Part shown: one piece after another, positions 16,288 to 25,782 of the stretch
How the letters are laid out: every line of letters begins with the position of its first letter
How positions within the stretch are numbered: position 1 is the first letter of the stretch
Assembly: GCF_002979535.1 (NCBI RefSeq)
Contig: NZ_PCPB01000004.1
Span: 1-64,000, forward strand
Length of the DNA: 64,000 nucleotides
Source of the DNA: Brevundimonas sp. MYb52
GTDB lineage: Bacteria; Pseudomonadota; Alphaproteobacteria; Caulobacterales; Caulobacteraceae
Reading direction: 5' to 3'
Notes under the pieces: generated by a model
What the model was told of the DNA's origin: nothing
The model's input: the letters and a program-made list of their open reading frames with translations, nothing else
Databases searched by the model: none
Made by a program: the position numbers and the translations under genes

Positions 16288-17175
16288 TTAACGGCCTCCC
16301 ACGCCGATGAACTTCAGGCCCATGTCGAAGGCCGGCTCGACCGCGCCGCCGGTCAGGGGCAGCAGGGCGCCGACAGCCGCCGCCGCACAGATCGCCGCCG
16401 TCGCCAGATAGAGGCCCAGGCTGCGCCCCGCCTCGGGCCAGCTCAGTTGACCCCAGGCCGCGCGCCAGACGCCGCGCTTCATGTGGCCGAAAATCGCGAT
16501 GGCGAGGAAGATCGCCAGAGGCCAGCGTCCCGTCGACAGACCCCACCAGACGGCCAGACCGCCGACGGCCAGCAAGGCGACCTGCTCCAGCCGCGGATGC
16601 ACCCGCGTCAGCACCGGACCGAGCGCCTTGGACCCGTCCAGCGGCGGCGCCGGCAGCAGGTTCACCAGATTGATCATGGCGATGAAGAAGGCGGCCATCA
16701 GCGACTCCGGCGATCGCAGCCACAGACCCGCCGCCACGAAGGGGATCATGGCGATCAGGCCAAAGGCCGGGCCTGCCAGCGACACCAGCACGCCGTGCCA
16801 CTCGCTTTTCGGCTCGCGCTGCGCCTTGGCCATGCCGCCGAGGAAGGGGATGATGTAGATGCGCGCCGGTCCCATGCCGAGGCGGTTCATCGCCAGCACA
16901 TGGCCGTATTCGTGGACGAACAGGCCGAACAGGACGCCGCCCGCCACGACGACGCTTTGCGTGATCCACCACAGGAAGCCCGCCATTAGCAGGGTCGAGG
17001 CGATGGCCCAACCCGGATGCTGGCCCTTGTCCTCTTGCGGCGCAGGCCGGCGCACAGGTTCAGGCGTCGCCACTTCGGGCGGCAGGTCCCAGGGACCGGG
17101 ACGGCGGGTGGTGTTGTCGATGTCGCTCATGGCGTCGAACTGGGCTTGCGGCGAGCGACCCGCAACGGGCCGCAT
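16288..17175 (-). CDS. M50 site-2 protease family membrane protein inside the nad operon
   Basis: A 295-residue integral membrane metalloprotease-like protein. The zinc motif HEYGH is at 88-92 within a helix. The second signature NLLPAPPLDG (172-181) supplies the Asp ligand, and several further helices follow. It lacks the PDZ domain of RseP. The start at 17175 has GAGGT overlapping the nadA stop, implying coupled translation; ATG 17130 is a shorter alternative. It lies between nadA and nadB with gaps of 12 and 4 bases. Its relation to NAD synthesis is unknown and may be only positional. Confidence 0.85.
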   Translation of the reverse strand: MRPVAGRSPQAQFDAMSDIDNTTRRPGPWDLPPEVATPEPVRRPAPQEDKGQHPGWAIASTLLMAGFLWWITQSVVVAGGVLFGLFVHEYGHVLAMNRLGMGPARIYIIPFLGGMAKAQREPKSEWHGVLVSLAGPAFGLIAMIPFVAAGLWLRSPESLMAAFFIAMINLVNLLPAPPLDGSKALGPVLTRVHPRLEQVALLAVGGLAVWWGLSTGRWPLAIFLAIAIFGHMKRGVWRAAWGQLSWPEAGRSLGLYLATAAICAAAAVGALLPLTGGAVEPAFDMGLKFIGVGGR

Positions 17176-17187
17176 CGCCGCAGGACC

Positions 17188-18267
17188 TCAGATCAGTTCC
17201 ACATCGACGTGATGCTTGGCCTTGAACAGGTCATAGCGCGCCGGGATGGCGGGCGGCGGCAGGTCGATCATCCGCTGCACGGCCAGTCGCCCACGCTCGG
17301 CCATGTCTTCCGGCACCGTCACCTCGAACTGCATATGCAACAGGCAGTCGCGGATGTTCTCCAGCGTGATGCGCTTCATGTGCGGGCACAGGTTGCACGG
17401 GCCGATGAAGTCGACGCCCGGCACGTCGCCCTTGACGTTCGAGGCCATCGAGCACTCGGTGATCATCACCACCTGCTTCGGCTTGCGGTCGACCACATAG
17501 TCGATCATCGCCGCCGTCGATCCGGCAAAATCGGACGCCGCCAGCACCTCTTCGGGGCATTCCGGGTGGGCCAGGATTTCCGCGCCCGGATAGGCGGCGC
17601 GCATGTCGGCGATGTCGTCGGCGGTGAAGCGCTCATGCACCTCGCAGCGGCCCTTCCAGGCGATGATGCCGACATTCGTCTGGGCCGCGACATTGCGCGC
17701 CAGGAACTCGTCGGGGATCAGGATGACCTTGTCGACGCCCCATTCCTTCGCCGCCCATTCCACCACCTGAACCGCATTGGCGCTGGTGCAGCAGATGTCG
17801 GTCTCGGCCTTCACGTCGGCGGTCGTGTTCACATAGGTGACGACCGGCAGACCAGGGTAACGCTGCTTGATCAGGCGCACGTCCGCGCCCGTGATCGACG
17901 AGGCCAGCGAGCAGCCCGCGCGCAGGTCGGGGATCAGCACGGTCTTGTCCGGCGACAGGATTTTCGACGTCTCGGCCATGAAGTGCACGCCCGCCTGGAC
18001 GATGACCTTGGCGCTGGACTGCGCGGCCTCCTTGGCCAGGCCCAGGCTGTCGCCGACATAGTCGCCGACGCCGTGGAAAATTTCGGGCGTCATATAGTTG
18101 TGGGCCAGGATGACGGCGTCGCGCTGCTTCTTCAGCGCATTGATCTCGCTGATCAGTTTCGCCTGTTCCGGCCACTCCAGCGGCGTCACCAGACCCTTGA
18201 CCTTCTCCCAGACCGGCGCGGTCTCGCGCGCCAGTTCTTCTGACAGGCCAAATGCGCCGTCCGCCAT
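17188..18267 (-). CDS. nadA: Quinolinate synthase A
   Basis: NadA condenses iminoaspartate with dihydroxyacetone phosphate to quinolinate, using an oxygen-sensitive [4Fe-4S] cluster. From the chosen ATG at 18267 (GGGAG upstream) the protein has 359 residues. Cluster ligands are expected at C119 (RAGCSLAS), C208 (WKGRCEVH) and C294 (CNLCPHMK); [10 protein letters not shown] and HPECPEE are substrate-binding. An in-frame upstream ATG at 18336 would run through the operator at 18305-18327 and is not preferred. First gene of the nad operon. Confidence 0.96.
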   Translation of the reverse strand: MADGAFGLSEELARETAPVWEKVKGLVTPLEWPEQAKLISEINALKKQRDAVILAHNYMTPEIFHGVGDYVGDSLGLAKEAAQSSAKVIVQAGVHFMAETSKILSPDKTVLIPDLRAGCSLASSITGADVRLIKQRYPGLPVVTYVNTTADVKAETDICCTSANAVQVVEWAAKEWGVDKVILIPDEFLARNVAAQTNVGIIAWKGRCEVHERFTADDIADMRAAYPGAEILAHPECPEEVLAASDFAGSTAAMIDYVVDRKPKQVVMITECSMASNVKGDVPGVDFIGPCNLCPHMKRITLENIRDCLLHMQFEVTVPEDMAERGRLAVQRMIDLPPPAIPARYDLFKAKHHVDVELI

Positions 18268-18304
18268 CGCCTCAACTCCCTTGCGGCCGTCTGCGCCGCC
18301 CCGA

Positions 18305-18327
18305 CTTATGCTCAAAGTTAGCATAAG
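18305..18327. promoter_or_regulatory. Perfect palindrome upstream of nadA, probable NAD-repressor operator
   Basis: Arms CTTATGCT (18305-18312) and AGCATAAG (18320-18327) are exact inverted copies around a 7-base spacer, 38 bases upstream of the nadA start. Nad operons in this class are commonly repressed through such sites by NadQ- or NrtR-type regulators. The regulator gene itself is not in this window. The assignment to a regulator is inference. Confidence 0.7.
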
Positions 18328-18372
18328 CAGGCGCAATGTAGGCCCTTCCGCACACGGCGCAAGCCCAATCCG

Positions 18373-18582
18373 TCAGTCGTCCAGCGTGAACAGGGCGTCC
18401 AGCGGCACGTCCAGCGCCCGCGCCAGCGTCAGCGCCACCAGGACCGAGGGGGTAAAGACGCCGTTCTCGACCGTGTTCACGGTCTTGCGCGACAGCCTGG
18501 CCCGATCGGCCAGCTCCTGCTGCGTCAGCCCCGCCGCCGTCCGCACCGCCTTCAAATGGATGACCAGACGCGGCTCAGCCAC
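18373..18582 (-). CDS. Small XRE-family helix-turn-helix regulator
   Basis: At 69 residues, almost the whole protein is a Cro/C1-type HTH: HLKAVRTAAGLTQQELADRARLSRKTVNTVENGVFTPSV covers helices 1-4, followed by ALTLARALDVPLDALFTLDD. It overlaps the upstream membrane-protein gene by 8 bases, so the two are one unit. Small regulators of this type usually repress their own operon; the tandem repeat at 19281-19316 is the likely site. Confidence 0.88.
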   Translation of the reverse strand: MAEPRLVIHLKAVRTAAGLTQQELADRARLSRKTVNTVENGVFTPSVLVALTLARALDVPLDALFTLDD

Positions 18583-19267
18583 CGCTGGCCCGCCGGTCCA
18601 GTTGCCAGTAGCGCAGCCCCGCCGCCGAGGCCGTGACGAACATCAGTCCGGGCAAGGCCGCCACCGCCGCCTCGGCCCTCCACAACCCCAGACCGAAGAC
18701 GACCAGCAGCCCCACCATGGCCGCGGCCAGCGCCGCATTCAGCGCATCGCGACGGAAGGACAGGGTCAGCTCGTCCTCCAGCAGCCGCTTCATCTTCTTG
18801 TCGCCGCGATTGTCGAGGCCCGCGACCATCATCAGCAGGACGATAGAAATCATCGGCGACAGCCCGACCATCATCCAGTCCAGCCCTTCGCCCTGACCGC
18901 TTGCGATGTTCCAGGCTCCAAGCGTCCCCCGATAGACCAGAAACAGCGATGTCAGCGGCATCAGCGCCATCGACACGGCTCGCTTTTTCTGGACCATATC
19001 GCGATAGCCGCCCCTAGCGTTCTCGACGCGGATAGTGTCGCCGTCAGGCAGGTAACGGCCCGCCAAAGGAAGTGAGGCGACAACGGCGCCCAGTCCCGCA
19101 AAGGCAAGCACCACGCCTGCCGCCGACGTCCATCCCTTGCCGTTTCCGGCGAGCACAAGACCAAGCACGCCCGCCGTCGCCCCCATACCGCCAAGCGCCG
19201 CGACCATCCGCAGCCGCCGCACCCGACGCCGTTCGTTCGCCTTCGCCCGCTGCAATTCCTCGTCCAT
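18575..19267 (-). CDS. Membrane protein co-encoded with XRE regulator
   Basis: A 230-residue protein from the ATG at 19267, which has an ideal GGAGG six bases upstream; the ATG 18 bases earlier is part of that leader. A charged N-terminus (EELQRAKANERRRVRRLR) precedes about six transmembrane helices in three pairs, with a cytosolic loop KKMKRLLEDELTLSFRRDA. No enzyme motif is seen. Membrane protein plus tiny XRE regulator is a recurring bacterial pair of unknown purpose. Confidence 0.75.
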   Translation of the reverse strand: MDEELQRAKANERRRVRRLRMVAALGGMGATAGVLGLVLAGNGKGWTSAAGVVLAFAGLGAVVASLPLAGRYLPDGDTIRVENARGGYRDMVQKKRAVSMALMPLTSLFLVYRGTLGAWNIASGQGEGLDWMMVGLSPMISIVLLMMVAGLDNRGDKKMKRLLEDELTLSFRRDALNAALAAAMVGLLVVFGLGLWRAEAAVAALPGLMFVTASAAGLRYWQLDRRASGG

Positions 19268-19280
19268 CCGCCCCCTCCAT

Positions 19281-19316
19281 GACACCTACAGGTTACATAT
19301 CACCTATGGGTTACAT
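19281..19316. promoter_or_regulatory. Tandem 18-bp operator-like repeat
   Basis: Two adjoining 18-base units, GACACCTACAGGTTACAT (19281-19298) and ATCACCTATGGGTTACAT (19299-19316), agree at 14 of 18 positions. Each contains an ACCT-NN-(A/G)GGT dyad. They lie 14 bases upstream of the membrane-protein start, where they would cover its promoter. Binding by the XRE protein of the same operon is inferred. Confidence 0.65.
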
Positions 19317-19331
19317 GGCAAGCGCAGACCT

Positions 19332-19667
19332 TTAAAGCGCCTCAGCCTCCAGCCGCGCCGCCCACAGAGCGGCGCGCTTTTTCAGCTCATCCTTGCGGGC
19401 CATGTCGGACAGGTCGAGCGACAGGCGGTCCAGTTGCTCGAAGCGGAAGCTGTCGGCGCCGTGGGCGGTCCACTCGGCCTGCAGCGACCGGAAGGGGCTG
19501 CCGCCCATCTTCAGCGCGAACCACAGGCCGTTCTGCTGGGTGTCGATGTGGCGGCTCTGGCCCACCCAGGCGCGGCCGGTGGCGGAGCAGATGACGGCGA
19601 ACACCCCGGCGATGGTTTCGCGGTCCTTGTAGTCGTTGATGAGCGCCTTGCGGTCTGCGGACGTCAT
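19332..19667 (-). CDS. GIY-YIG nuclease family protein
   Basis: A 111-residue single-domain protein from the ATG at 19667, with GGGAGG five bases upstream. The degenerate GIY-YIG core reads AGVFAVICS (usual GIY strand) and RAWVGQS (usual YIG strand), followed by a helix with FRSLQAEWTAHGADSFRFE. Tyrosines of the canonical motif are replaced (VFAV, VGQ), as in a family of small alphaproteobacterial proteins of unknown role, so nuclease activity is not assured. A helical C-terminal tail ends AALWAARLEAEAL. Confidence 0.72.
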   Translation of the reverse strand: MTSADRKALINDYKDRETIAGVFAVICSATGRAWVGQSRHIDTQQNGLWFALKMGGSPFRSLQAEWTAHGADSFRFEQLDRLSLDLSDMARKDELKKRAALWAARLEAEAL

Positions 19668-19683
19668 GGACGCCTCCCTTTGT

Positions 19684-19722
19684 TTTACCCGGATCAAATA
19701 ACAGAAGTTATTACCCGGGTAA
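19684..19722. promoter_or_regulatory. Cluster of palindromes upstream of the GIY-YIG gene
   Basis: A half site TTTACCCGG (19684-19692) is followed by the dyad AATAAC-AGAA-GTTATT (19697-19712) and by the perfect 12-base palindrome TTACCCGGGTAA (19711-19722). All lie within 55 bases of the GIY-YIG start and in the divergent gap with ilvA. TetR-type dimers often bind such sites, but no regulator gene adjoins. Confidence 0.6.
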
Positions 19723-19840
19723 ATATATGCGCCTCCAACAATCCGCCGCCCGCCAAGCGCAAGAGCCTTCCCCCGCACGCAACTTCTGGCCTAGACGAAA
19801 GGACGATTGATCCTCCCTGCCGCGCTGTTTCGAGTTTTTC

Positions 19841-21397
<1,557 letters not shown>

Positions 21398-21406
21398 GGA
21401 CACCGC

Positions 21407-22099
21407 ATGAAACTGAACCGCCGCGCCGTCCTGGCCGCTCCGCTGGCGCTCGCGCCGCTCGCCGCCTGCGCCTCCCTGCCCGCCGCCGCGCCTGCCGACC
21501 AGACCGTCTGGACCTTCGACCGTCTGTCAGCCATCGGCGGAGAGGTCACCCACGTCGAAGGCGCGCCGCAGATCATCGCCAGCCCCTTTGGCCCGGCGGT
21601 GCAGTTCGACGGCGTGGACGACGCCCTGTTCATCGACAGGCATCCGCTGGCGGGCGCCGCGACCTTTACCTTCGAGGCCGTCTTCCGCCCCGATGGCGGC
21701 CCCTTCGAGCAGCGCTGGTTCCACCTGCAGTCGGACGAGGCGCCGGGCGGCCCCGGCACCCGCATCATGTTTGAGATCCGCGTGGTCGAGGGCGGCTGGT
21801 ATCTGGACGCCTTCACCAAGGGCGAGGGCTACAACAAGCCCCTGATCGAACCGACCCGGCTGCACCCCCTCGGCCAGTGGGCCCACGTCGCCCAGACCTT
21901 CGACGGGACCACCTATCGCGCCTTCGTCAACGGCGTGCTGCAGGCCGAGGCGGAAATCGCCTTCAGGCCGCAAGGCCCCGGCCGGTCCTCGGTCGGCACG
22001 CGCATCAACCGCGTCAACTACTTCAACGGCGCCGTCCGCGAAGCCCGCTTCACCCCCCGCGCCCTGGCCCCGGACCAGTTCACCTCGCCGCTCAGATAG
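21407..22099 (+). CDS. Lipoprotein with LamG/concanavalin-like domain
   Basis: This 230-residue protein has a Tat-like or Sec lipoprotein signal (NRRAVLAAPLALAPLAAC, lipobox LAAC at about 18-21). One LamG-like jelly-roll domain follows, with GPAVQFDGVDDALFIDR, FTFEAVFRPDGGPF, GQWAHVAQTFDGTTYRAFV and the closing YFNGAVREARFTPRAL. Such domains bind carbohydrate or act as structural modules. It begins 9 bases after ilvA, but a shared function is unlikely. Confidence 0.8.
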   Translation: MKLNRRAVLAAPLALAPLAACASLPAAAPADQTVWTFDRLSAIGGEVTHVEGAPQIIASPFGPAVQFDGVDDALFIDRHPLAGAATFTFEAVFRPDGGPFEQRWFHLQSDEAPGGPGTRIMFEIRVVEGGWYLDAFTKGEGYNKPLIEPTRLHPLGQWAHVAQTFDGTTYRAFVNGVLQAEAEIAFRPQGPGRSSVGTRINRVNYFNGAVREARFTPRALAPDQFTSPLR

Positions 22100-22112
22100 G
22101 GCCGGACGCGGC

Positions 22113-22418
22113 CTAACGCCCCTTCCGGCCGAAGCTGCGCCAGACGAACAGGACGGCTATGACGGCCAGGGTGACCAGGGCCAGCGCCCCGTCTGATGTT
22201 TCCAGAAAGCGCGTCTGCCACGGATGTTCTGACCGGGTGACAGCGTCGAACACCCAATAGGTGTCTGATCCCCTGACGCTGGCGCCTTTTCGCACCACCT
22301 CGCCATTGAGTTCAGACGCCATGAACGGGCGCACCACGGCGTTCACCAGGACGGTGATCGCCAGAGGGATAACGTACCAAAGGGAGTCGACAAGGGCCTT
22401 GCCCCGAGACGTCATCAT
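22113..22418 (-). CDS. Small membrane protein, two transmembrane helices
   Basis: A 101-residue protein from the tandem ATG at 22418/22415. Helix one is about residues 13-31 (LWYVIPLAITVLVNAVVR) and helix two lies near the C-terminus (ALALVTLAVIAVLFVWRSFG), with a polar loop of roughly 55 residues that is probably periplasmic. No family was recognised. It is downstream of ogt on the same strand, 30 bases away, and converges with the LamG gene. Confidence 0.6.
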   Translation of the reverse strand: MMTSRGKALVDSLWYVIPLAITVLVNAVVRPFMASELNGEVVRKGASVRGSDTYWVFDAVTRSEHPWQTRFLETSDGALALVTLAVIAVLFVWRSFGRKGR

Positions 22419-22449
22419 CCGCCGATCAGAATAGGCGCCTCGCCGAATG

Positions 22450-23001
22450 TCAACGCAGAGCGAAGGCGCCCTGCGCCGCTCCCAACTGGGCCTTTTCGTG
22501 GGCCAGCAGCCAGCGCTTGCGCTCCAGCCCGCCGGCATAGCCAGTCAGGGTTCCATTGGCGCCGACGACGCGATGGCAGGGCACGATGACGCCGATCGGA
22601 TTGGCCCCGTTGGCCAGGCCCACGGCGCGCACGGCGCTGGGCTTGCCGATGGCCGAGGCCAGTTGGCCATAGCTCCAGGTCTCGCCCGCCGGAATGGTGC
22701 GCAGGGCCGCCCAGACCAACCGCTGGAAGTCGGTGCCGCCGGTCTTGACCGCAATGCCGTCCAGCGCCGTGGCGTCGCCGCCGAAATAGGCCGCGACCGC
22801 CGCCCGCACCGCCTCGGGCGCCCGGCCCGCAGTCAGCACGACCTCGCCATAGTGGCGGGCCAGCAGCTTTTGCATCCGCGCCTCGTAATCCACGAAGTCG
22901 AAGGCCCGCACCGCGCCCTCCGCGTCAGTGACCAGCAGGACCTCGCCCACCGGCGAGGCGATGCGATCCAGCGTAAAGGCTTCAGGCTGCGTCTTTTTCA
23001 T
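22450..23001 (-). CDS. ogt: Methylated-DNA--protein-cysteine S-methyltransferase
   Basis: A suicide DNA-repair protein that moves the methyl from O6-methylguanine (or O4-methylthymine) to its own cysteine. The 183-residue protein carries the acceptor motif PCHRVVG in NPIGVIVPCHRVVGANG, the winged-helix core RAVGLANG with the Arg finger, and GYAGGLERKRWLLAHE. It overlaps the 3' end of the Ada/AlkA-like gene by 20 bases, so both are translated from one message, as usual for adaptive-response genes. Confidence 0.94.
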   Translation of the reverse strand: MKKTQPEAFTLDRIASPVGEVLLVTDAEGAVRAFDFVDYEARMQKLLARHYGEVVLTAGRAPEAVRAAVAAYFGGDATALDGIAVKTGGTDFQRLVWAALRTIPAGETWSYGQLASAIGKPSAVRAVGLANGANPIGVIVPCHRVVGANGTLTGYAGGLERKRWLLAHEKAQLGAAQGAFALR

Positions 23002-24088
23002 CGTCCATCTCCATCAGTGCGGCGCTGTCGATCCCCGCTTCGCGCAGGTGCAGCGCGCCATAGGCCCGCCAGGGCCGCCATTGCTCGGCTCGAACCGCGA
23101 GCCTTTCGTCATCCAATCGGTCGCTGGCCATGTCGGCCGCCTCATCGATCCAGTCGCCGGGCAGGCGCAGACCGGGCCGCGCGCGCACCAGGGGCGCCAG
23201 CAGACCATCCGCCGACAGATCACGCTGGATCGCCTCGGGGTCCGCCGACAGGTCGAACACCCGCCGCACCCGCGCCAGCACGCCCGGCAGGGCCTTGAGG
23301 TCCGAGACTGCGACGCTGACCGACAGTCGGTTCCCCGCCTCGAACCGGGCCGAGACTTCGCCCGTCGCGCCGTCCACATCCGCCGTCAAATCGCGCCGCC
23401 AGACGCCGCCCACAACCGTCTCGCCACGCGCGGTCAGGGCCGCCAGCATGGCCTCGATCTCATAGGGCGCCCGATAAGGCAGGCTGAGACGCACGCCGCC
23501 GTCGCCCGGCTTCTCCGCCCGACGCCGCAACGCCGAGGGCGGGCGTCCATAGAGGCCCTGAAACGTCTCGTTGAAGCGCCGCACGCTGCCAAACCCGGAC
23601 GCCAGGGCCACCTCGGCCATGGCCAGGTCGGTCTGGTGGATCAGGGCCTTGGCCAGCAGAACGCGCCGCGTCTGGGCCACGCTGACCGGGGCCGCGCCCA
23701 GATGCTGTCGGAACAGGCGGCGCAGGTGCCGCTCGCCCACCCCCAGCCGCGCGGCCAGGGCGTCGACATCCCCTTCATCGAGCGCCCCCGCCTCGATCAG
23801 GCCCAGAGCCCGGCTCACCGTATTGGACGTGCCGCGCCACGCGCCCATGTCGGGCGCGGTTTCCGGCCGACAGCGCAAACAGGCGCGAAACCCCGCCTCC
23901 TCCGCCGCCGCCGCCGAGGCGACGAAGCTCATGTTCTCGCGCTTGGGCGTTCTTGCCGGACAGACCGGGCGGCAATAGATCCCCGTCGTCTTCACGCAGG
24001 TGAAGAACCGCCCGTCGAAGCGCGGGTCGCGCGTCAGGACCGCCCGGTAGCAGGCCTCCTGATCCAGACTGTCGCGGGCGTTTTCCAT
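22982..24088 (-). CDS. Ada/AlkA fusion protein lacking most of the glycosylase catalytic domain
   Basis: The normal architecture is Ada zinc-binding methyl-acceptor domain, AraC-type HTH, AlkA N-domain and HhH-GPD glycosylase. Here the first three are intact: zinc/acceptor cysteines C39, C43, C70, C73 (GIYCRPVCPAR ... ACLRCRPE), two HTHs about 105-190 (VALASGFGSVRRFNETFQ) and AlkA-N about 198-300. After LVRARPGLRLPG (310) the sequence jumps to DDERLAVRAEQWRPWRAYGALHL (327-348), the last helix of the glycosylase. Roughly 110-130 residues including the helix-hairpin-helix and catalytic Asp are missing, in frame. Base excision is probably lost; methyl sensing and transcription control may persist. 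Confidence 0.85.
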   Translation of the reverse strand: MENARDSLDQEACYRAVLTRDPRFDGRFFTCVKTTGIYCRPVCPARTPKRENMSFVASAAAAEEAGFRACLRCRPETAPDMGAWRGTSNTVSRALGLIEAGALDEGDVDALAARLGVGERHLRRLFRQHLGAAPVSVAQTRRVLLAKALIHQTDLAMAEVALASGFGSVRRFNETFQGLYGRPPSALRRRAEKPGDGGVRLSLPYRAPYEIEAMLAALTARGETVVGGVWRRDLTADVDGATGEVSARFEAGNRLSVSVAVSDLKALPGVLARVRRVFDLSADPEAIQRDLSADGLLAPLVRARPGLRLPGDWIDEAADMASDRLDDERLAVRAEQWRPWRAYGALHLREAGIDSAALMEMDDEKDAA

Positions 24089-24155
24089 GCCCGCAACATG
24101 ATCCTTCGACGCCGCCCTGTCTCGCGGTTTTCGGACATGACGGCGCCGGGCAGTT

Positions 24156-25286
24156 TCAGCGGTCGCGCACGGTCACGATCCGCCAGAGGTTCTGCACAAT
24201 GCTGAAGCCATAGCCGATCATGGCGATCACCAGCACCCAGCTCAGGACTGAACCCAGGGTCACGGCCGTCTCCTCCAGACCTCGCCCTTCCAGGCGTAGC
24301 GTCCGCAGCAACTCCGTGCCGATCCTGTTGGCCGGGCCGCCCACGACGCGGGCGACCTGCTCGCCCTGGGTCAGGGTGAACCACCAGCCGGCGTCGAACA
24401 GCCGCCAGGCGATCCAGATGGCCGCGCCCGCCAGAGGGATTCGCAAGGCCCAGGTCACGCGGTCGGCGCCGCCGCGCGCCAGGGCCACCGCGTCCACCGC
24501 CAGCCCCGAAACCACCCAGGCCAGGATGGCGCCATAGAGGGCGGACCAGATGGGCGCCGCAGCCACCGCCACCTCGCCGCTGCGAAGCGTGAACTGGCTC
24601 AGTCCGTCGAACCGGATCACCCCCATCCACCACAGCAGGAAGATCCCGCTGAAGACGATGGACCACAAGACCTCGGCCACGCGCGATGTCTCCGCGCGCA
24701 GGCCCCAGACCTTCGCGCCCTTGGGCAGCCACTCCGCCTTCGCCTTTTCACTTCCGCTTATCGACGCGCCCCACTTGGCCGGATCGGCCAGACCAAAGGC
24801 CGACAGGTCGCGCACCCGCCATTTCGTCAGCCAGGTCGGCTTGATGTCGTAGTGCTCCATGATGGCGCCGGCGAGCGTAAGCGCCCCCAGCAGGGTCAGC
24901 GCCCCGGAGAAGAAGCCGTGGAAGGCCTGACTAATCGACTGGCCGAAATTGACCGGGTCGCCCAGCACATGGACCAGCAGCCCCAGCGCCTGCACCGCCG
25001 CAATGACGATCAACCCCGCCTTGGCCCCGAACAGCCAATAGGGAAACAACTCGGGTCCAATGAGACTGTCCGGGCCCTTGCGATAGCGGGCGGCGACGAC
25101 CAGCGGATGGCCGATCTCGTGCAGGATGACCTCCTTTTCGTCGTCGGTCAGGGCCCGCTCCAGTTCCTCCTCGCGCGCCTCGACGCGGCTCAGGATCAGG
25201 TCGCGCAGCTCGGCGACGATGTCCTCGCGGTCTTCCACCGACAGCTGGGCCGCCACGGCCTCCAGATAGCGTTCGATCACGTCCAT
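24156..25286 (-). CDS. Membrane protein with HAAS-like N-terminus, partner of PadR regulator
   Basis: A 376-residue protein from the ATG at 25286 (GGGAG upstream). The cytosolic N-terminal ~75 residues (VIERYLEAVAAQLSVEDRED, then IVAELRDLIL and EIGHPLVVAARYR) form a helical domain like the HAAS/DUF1700 type that accompanies PadR regulators. About six to seven transmembrane helices follow, separated by a polar segment (KAEWLPKGAKVWGLRAET). No catalytic motif is seen. It is 23 bases downstream of padR and clearly co-transcribed. Its role is unknown, perhaps membrane stress sensing. Confidence 0.75.
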   Translation of the reverse strand: MDVIERYLEAVAAQLSVEDREDIVAELRDLILSRVEAREEELERALTDDEKEVILHEIGHPLVVAARYRKGPDSLIGPELFPYWLFGAKAGLIVIAAVQALGLLVHVLGDPVNFGQSISQAFHGFFSGALTLLGALTLAGAIMEHYDIKPTWLTKWRVRDLSAFGLADPAKWGASISGSEKAKAEWLPKGAKVWGLRAETSRVAEVLWSIVFSGIFLLWWMGVIRFDGLSQFTLRSGEVAVAAAPIWSALYGAILAWVVSGLAVDAVALARGGADRVTWALRIPLAGAAIWIAWRLFDAGWWFTLTQGEQVARVVGGPANRIGTELLRTLRLEGRGLEETAVTLGSVLSWVLVIAMIGYGFSIVQNLWRIVTVRDR

Positions 25287-25309
25287 TTTGGTCTCCCTCC
25301 CCCGAGAGT

Positions 25310-25633
25310 TCACAGCATTCGATCCAGCGAGGCGTTGATGCCGCGCCATTCCTCGGTCAGGGCGGCCAGCAGAGCCTCGCCCTGCGGCGACAGGACATAG
25401 AAACGCTTCTTGCGCTTCTCTTCCTCTCGCCATTCGCTGGTCAGCAGCCCCTGCCCCTCCAGCCGCCGCAGCAGCGGATAGAGAGTGGATTCCTCCATCT
25501 CCAACCCGTCCGCCGCCAGGGCCTGACGCAGGGTGTAGCCGTAGCGTTCGGTCCGCAGGCAGGCGAGCACCGCCAGCACCAGCGACCCGCGCCGCAGTTC
25601 CAGCCGCATCGTCTCGAACAGATCCTTGTCCAC
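25310..25633 (-). CDS. PadR-family transcriptional regulator
   Basis: A 107-residue winged-helix protein. The GTG at 25633 was chosen because GAGGTGG lies six bases upstream; in-frame ATGs at 25660 and 25672 are alternatives. PadR features are LRRGSLVLAVLACLRTERYGYTLRQAL, MEESTLYPLLRRLEGQGLLTSEW (recognition helix and wing start) and KRFYVLSPQGEALLAAL. It probably represses itself and the membrane-protein gene after it through the dyads at 25662-25690. Confidence 0.88.
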   Translation of the reverse strand: MDKDLFETMRLELRRGSLVLAVLACLRTERYGYTLRQALAADGLEMEESTLYPLLRRLEGQGLLTSEWREEEKRKKRFYVLSPQGEALLAALTEEWRGINASLDRML

Positions 25634-25661
25634 GCGGGACCACCTCACCTGCCGCCACATA

Positions 25662-25690
25662 GTGTGTGACACACAGTGTATGCGACATAC
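25662..25690. promoter_or_regulatory. Two dyads upstream of padR, probable operator
   Basis: GTGTGT-G-ACACAC (25662-25674) and GTATG-CGA-CATAC (25678-25690) are perfect short palindromes whose centres are 16 bases apart. Surrounding CATA/TGTATG repeats extend the pattern. The location, 30-60 bases before the padR start, fits autoregulation. Confidence 0.6.
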
Positions 25691-25782
25691 TGTATGAGAC
25701 TGTCAACGACCCGACTTGTCGCCCCGCCTTCCCTTCCGCGCGAAACGACGGTTAAGCTGGTCGCCAGTAGGGGGAAGCTTTC

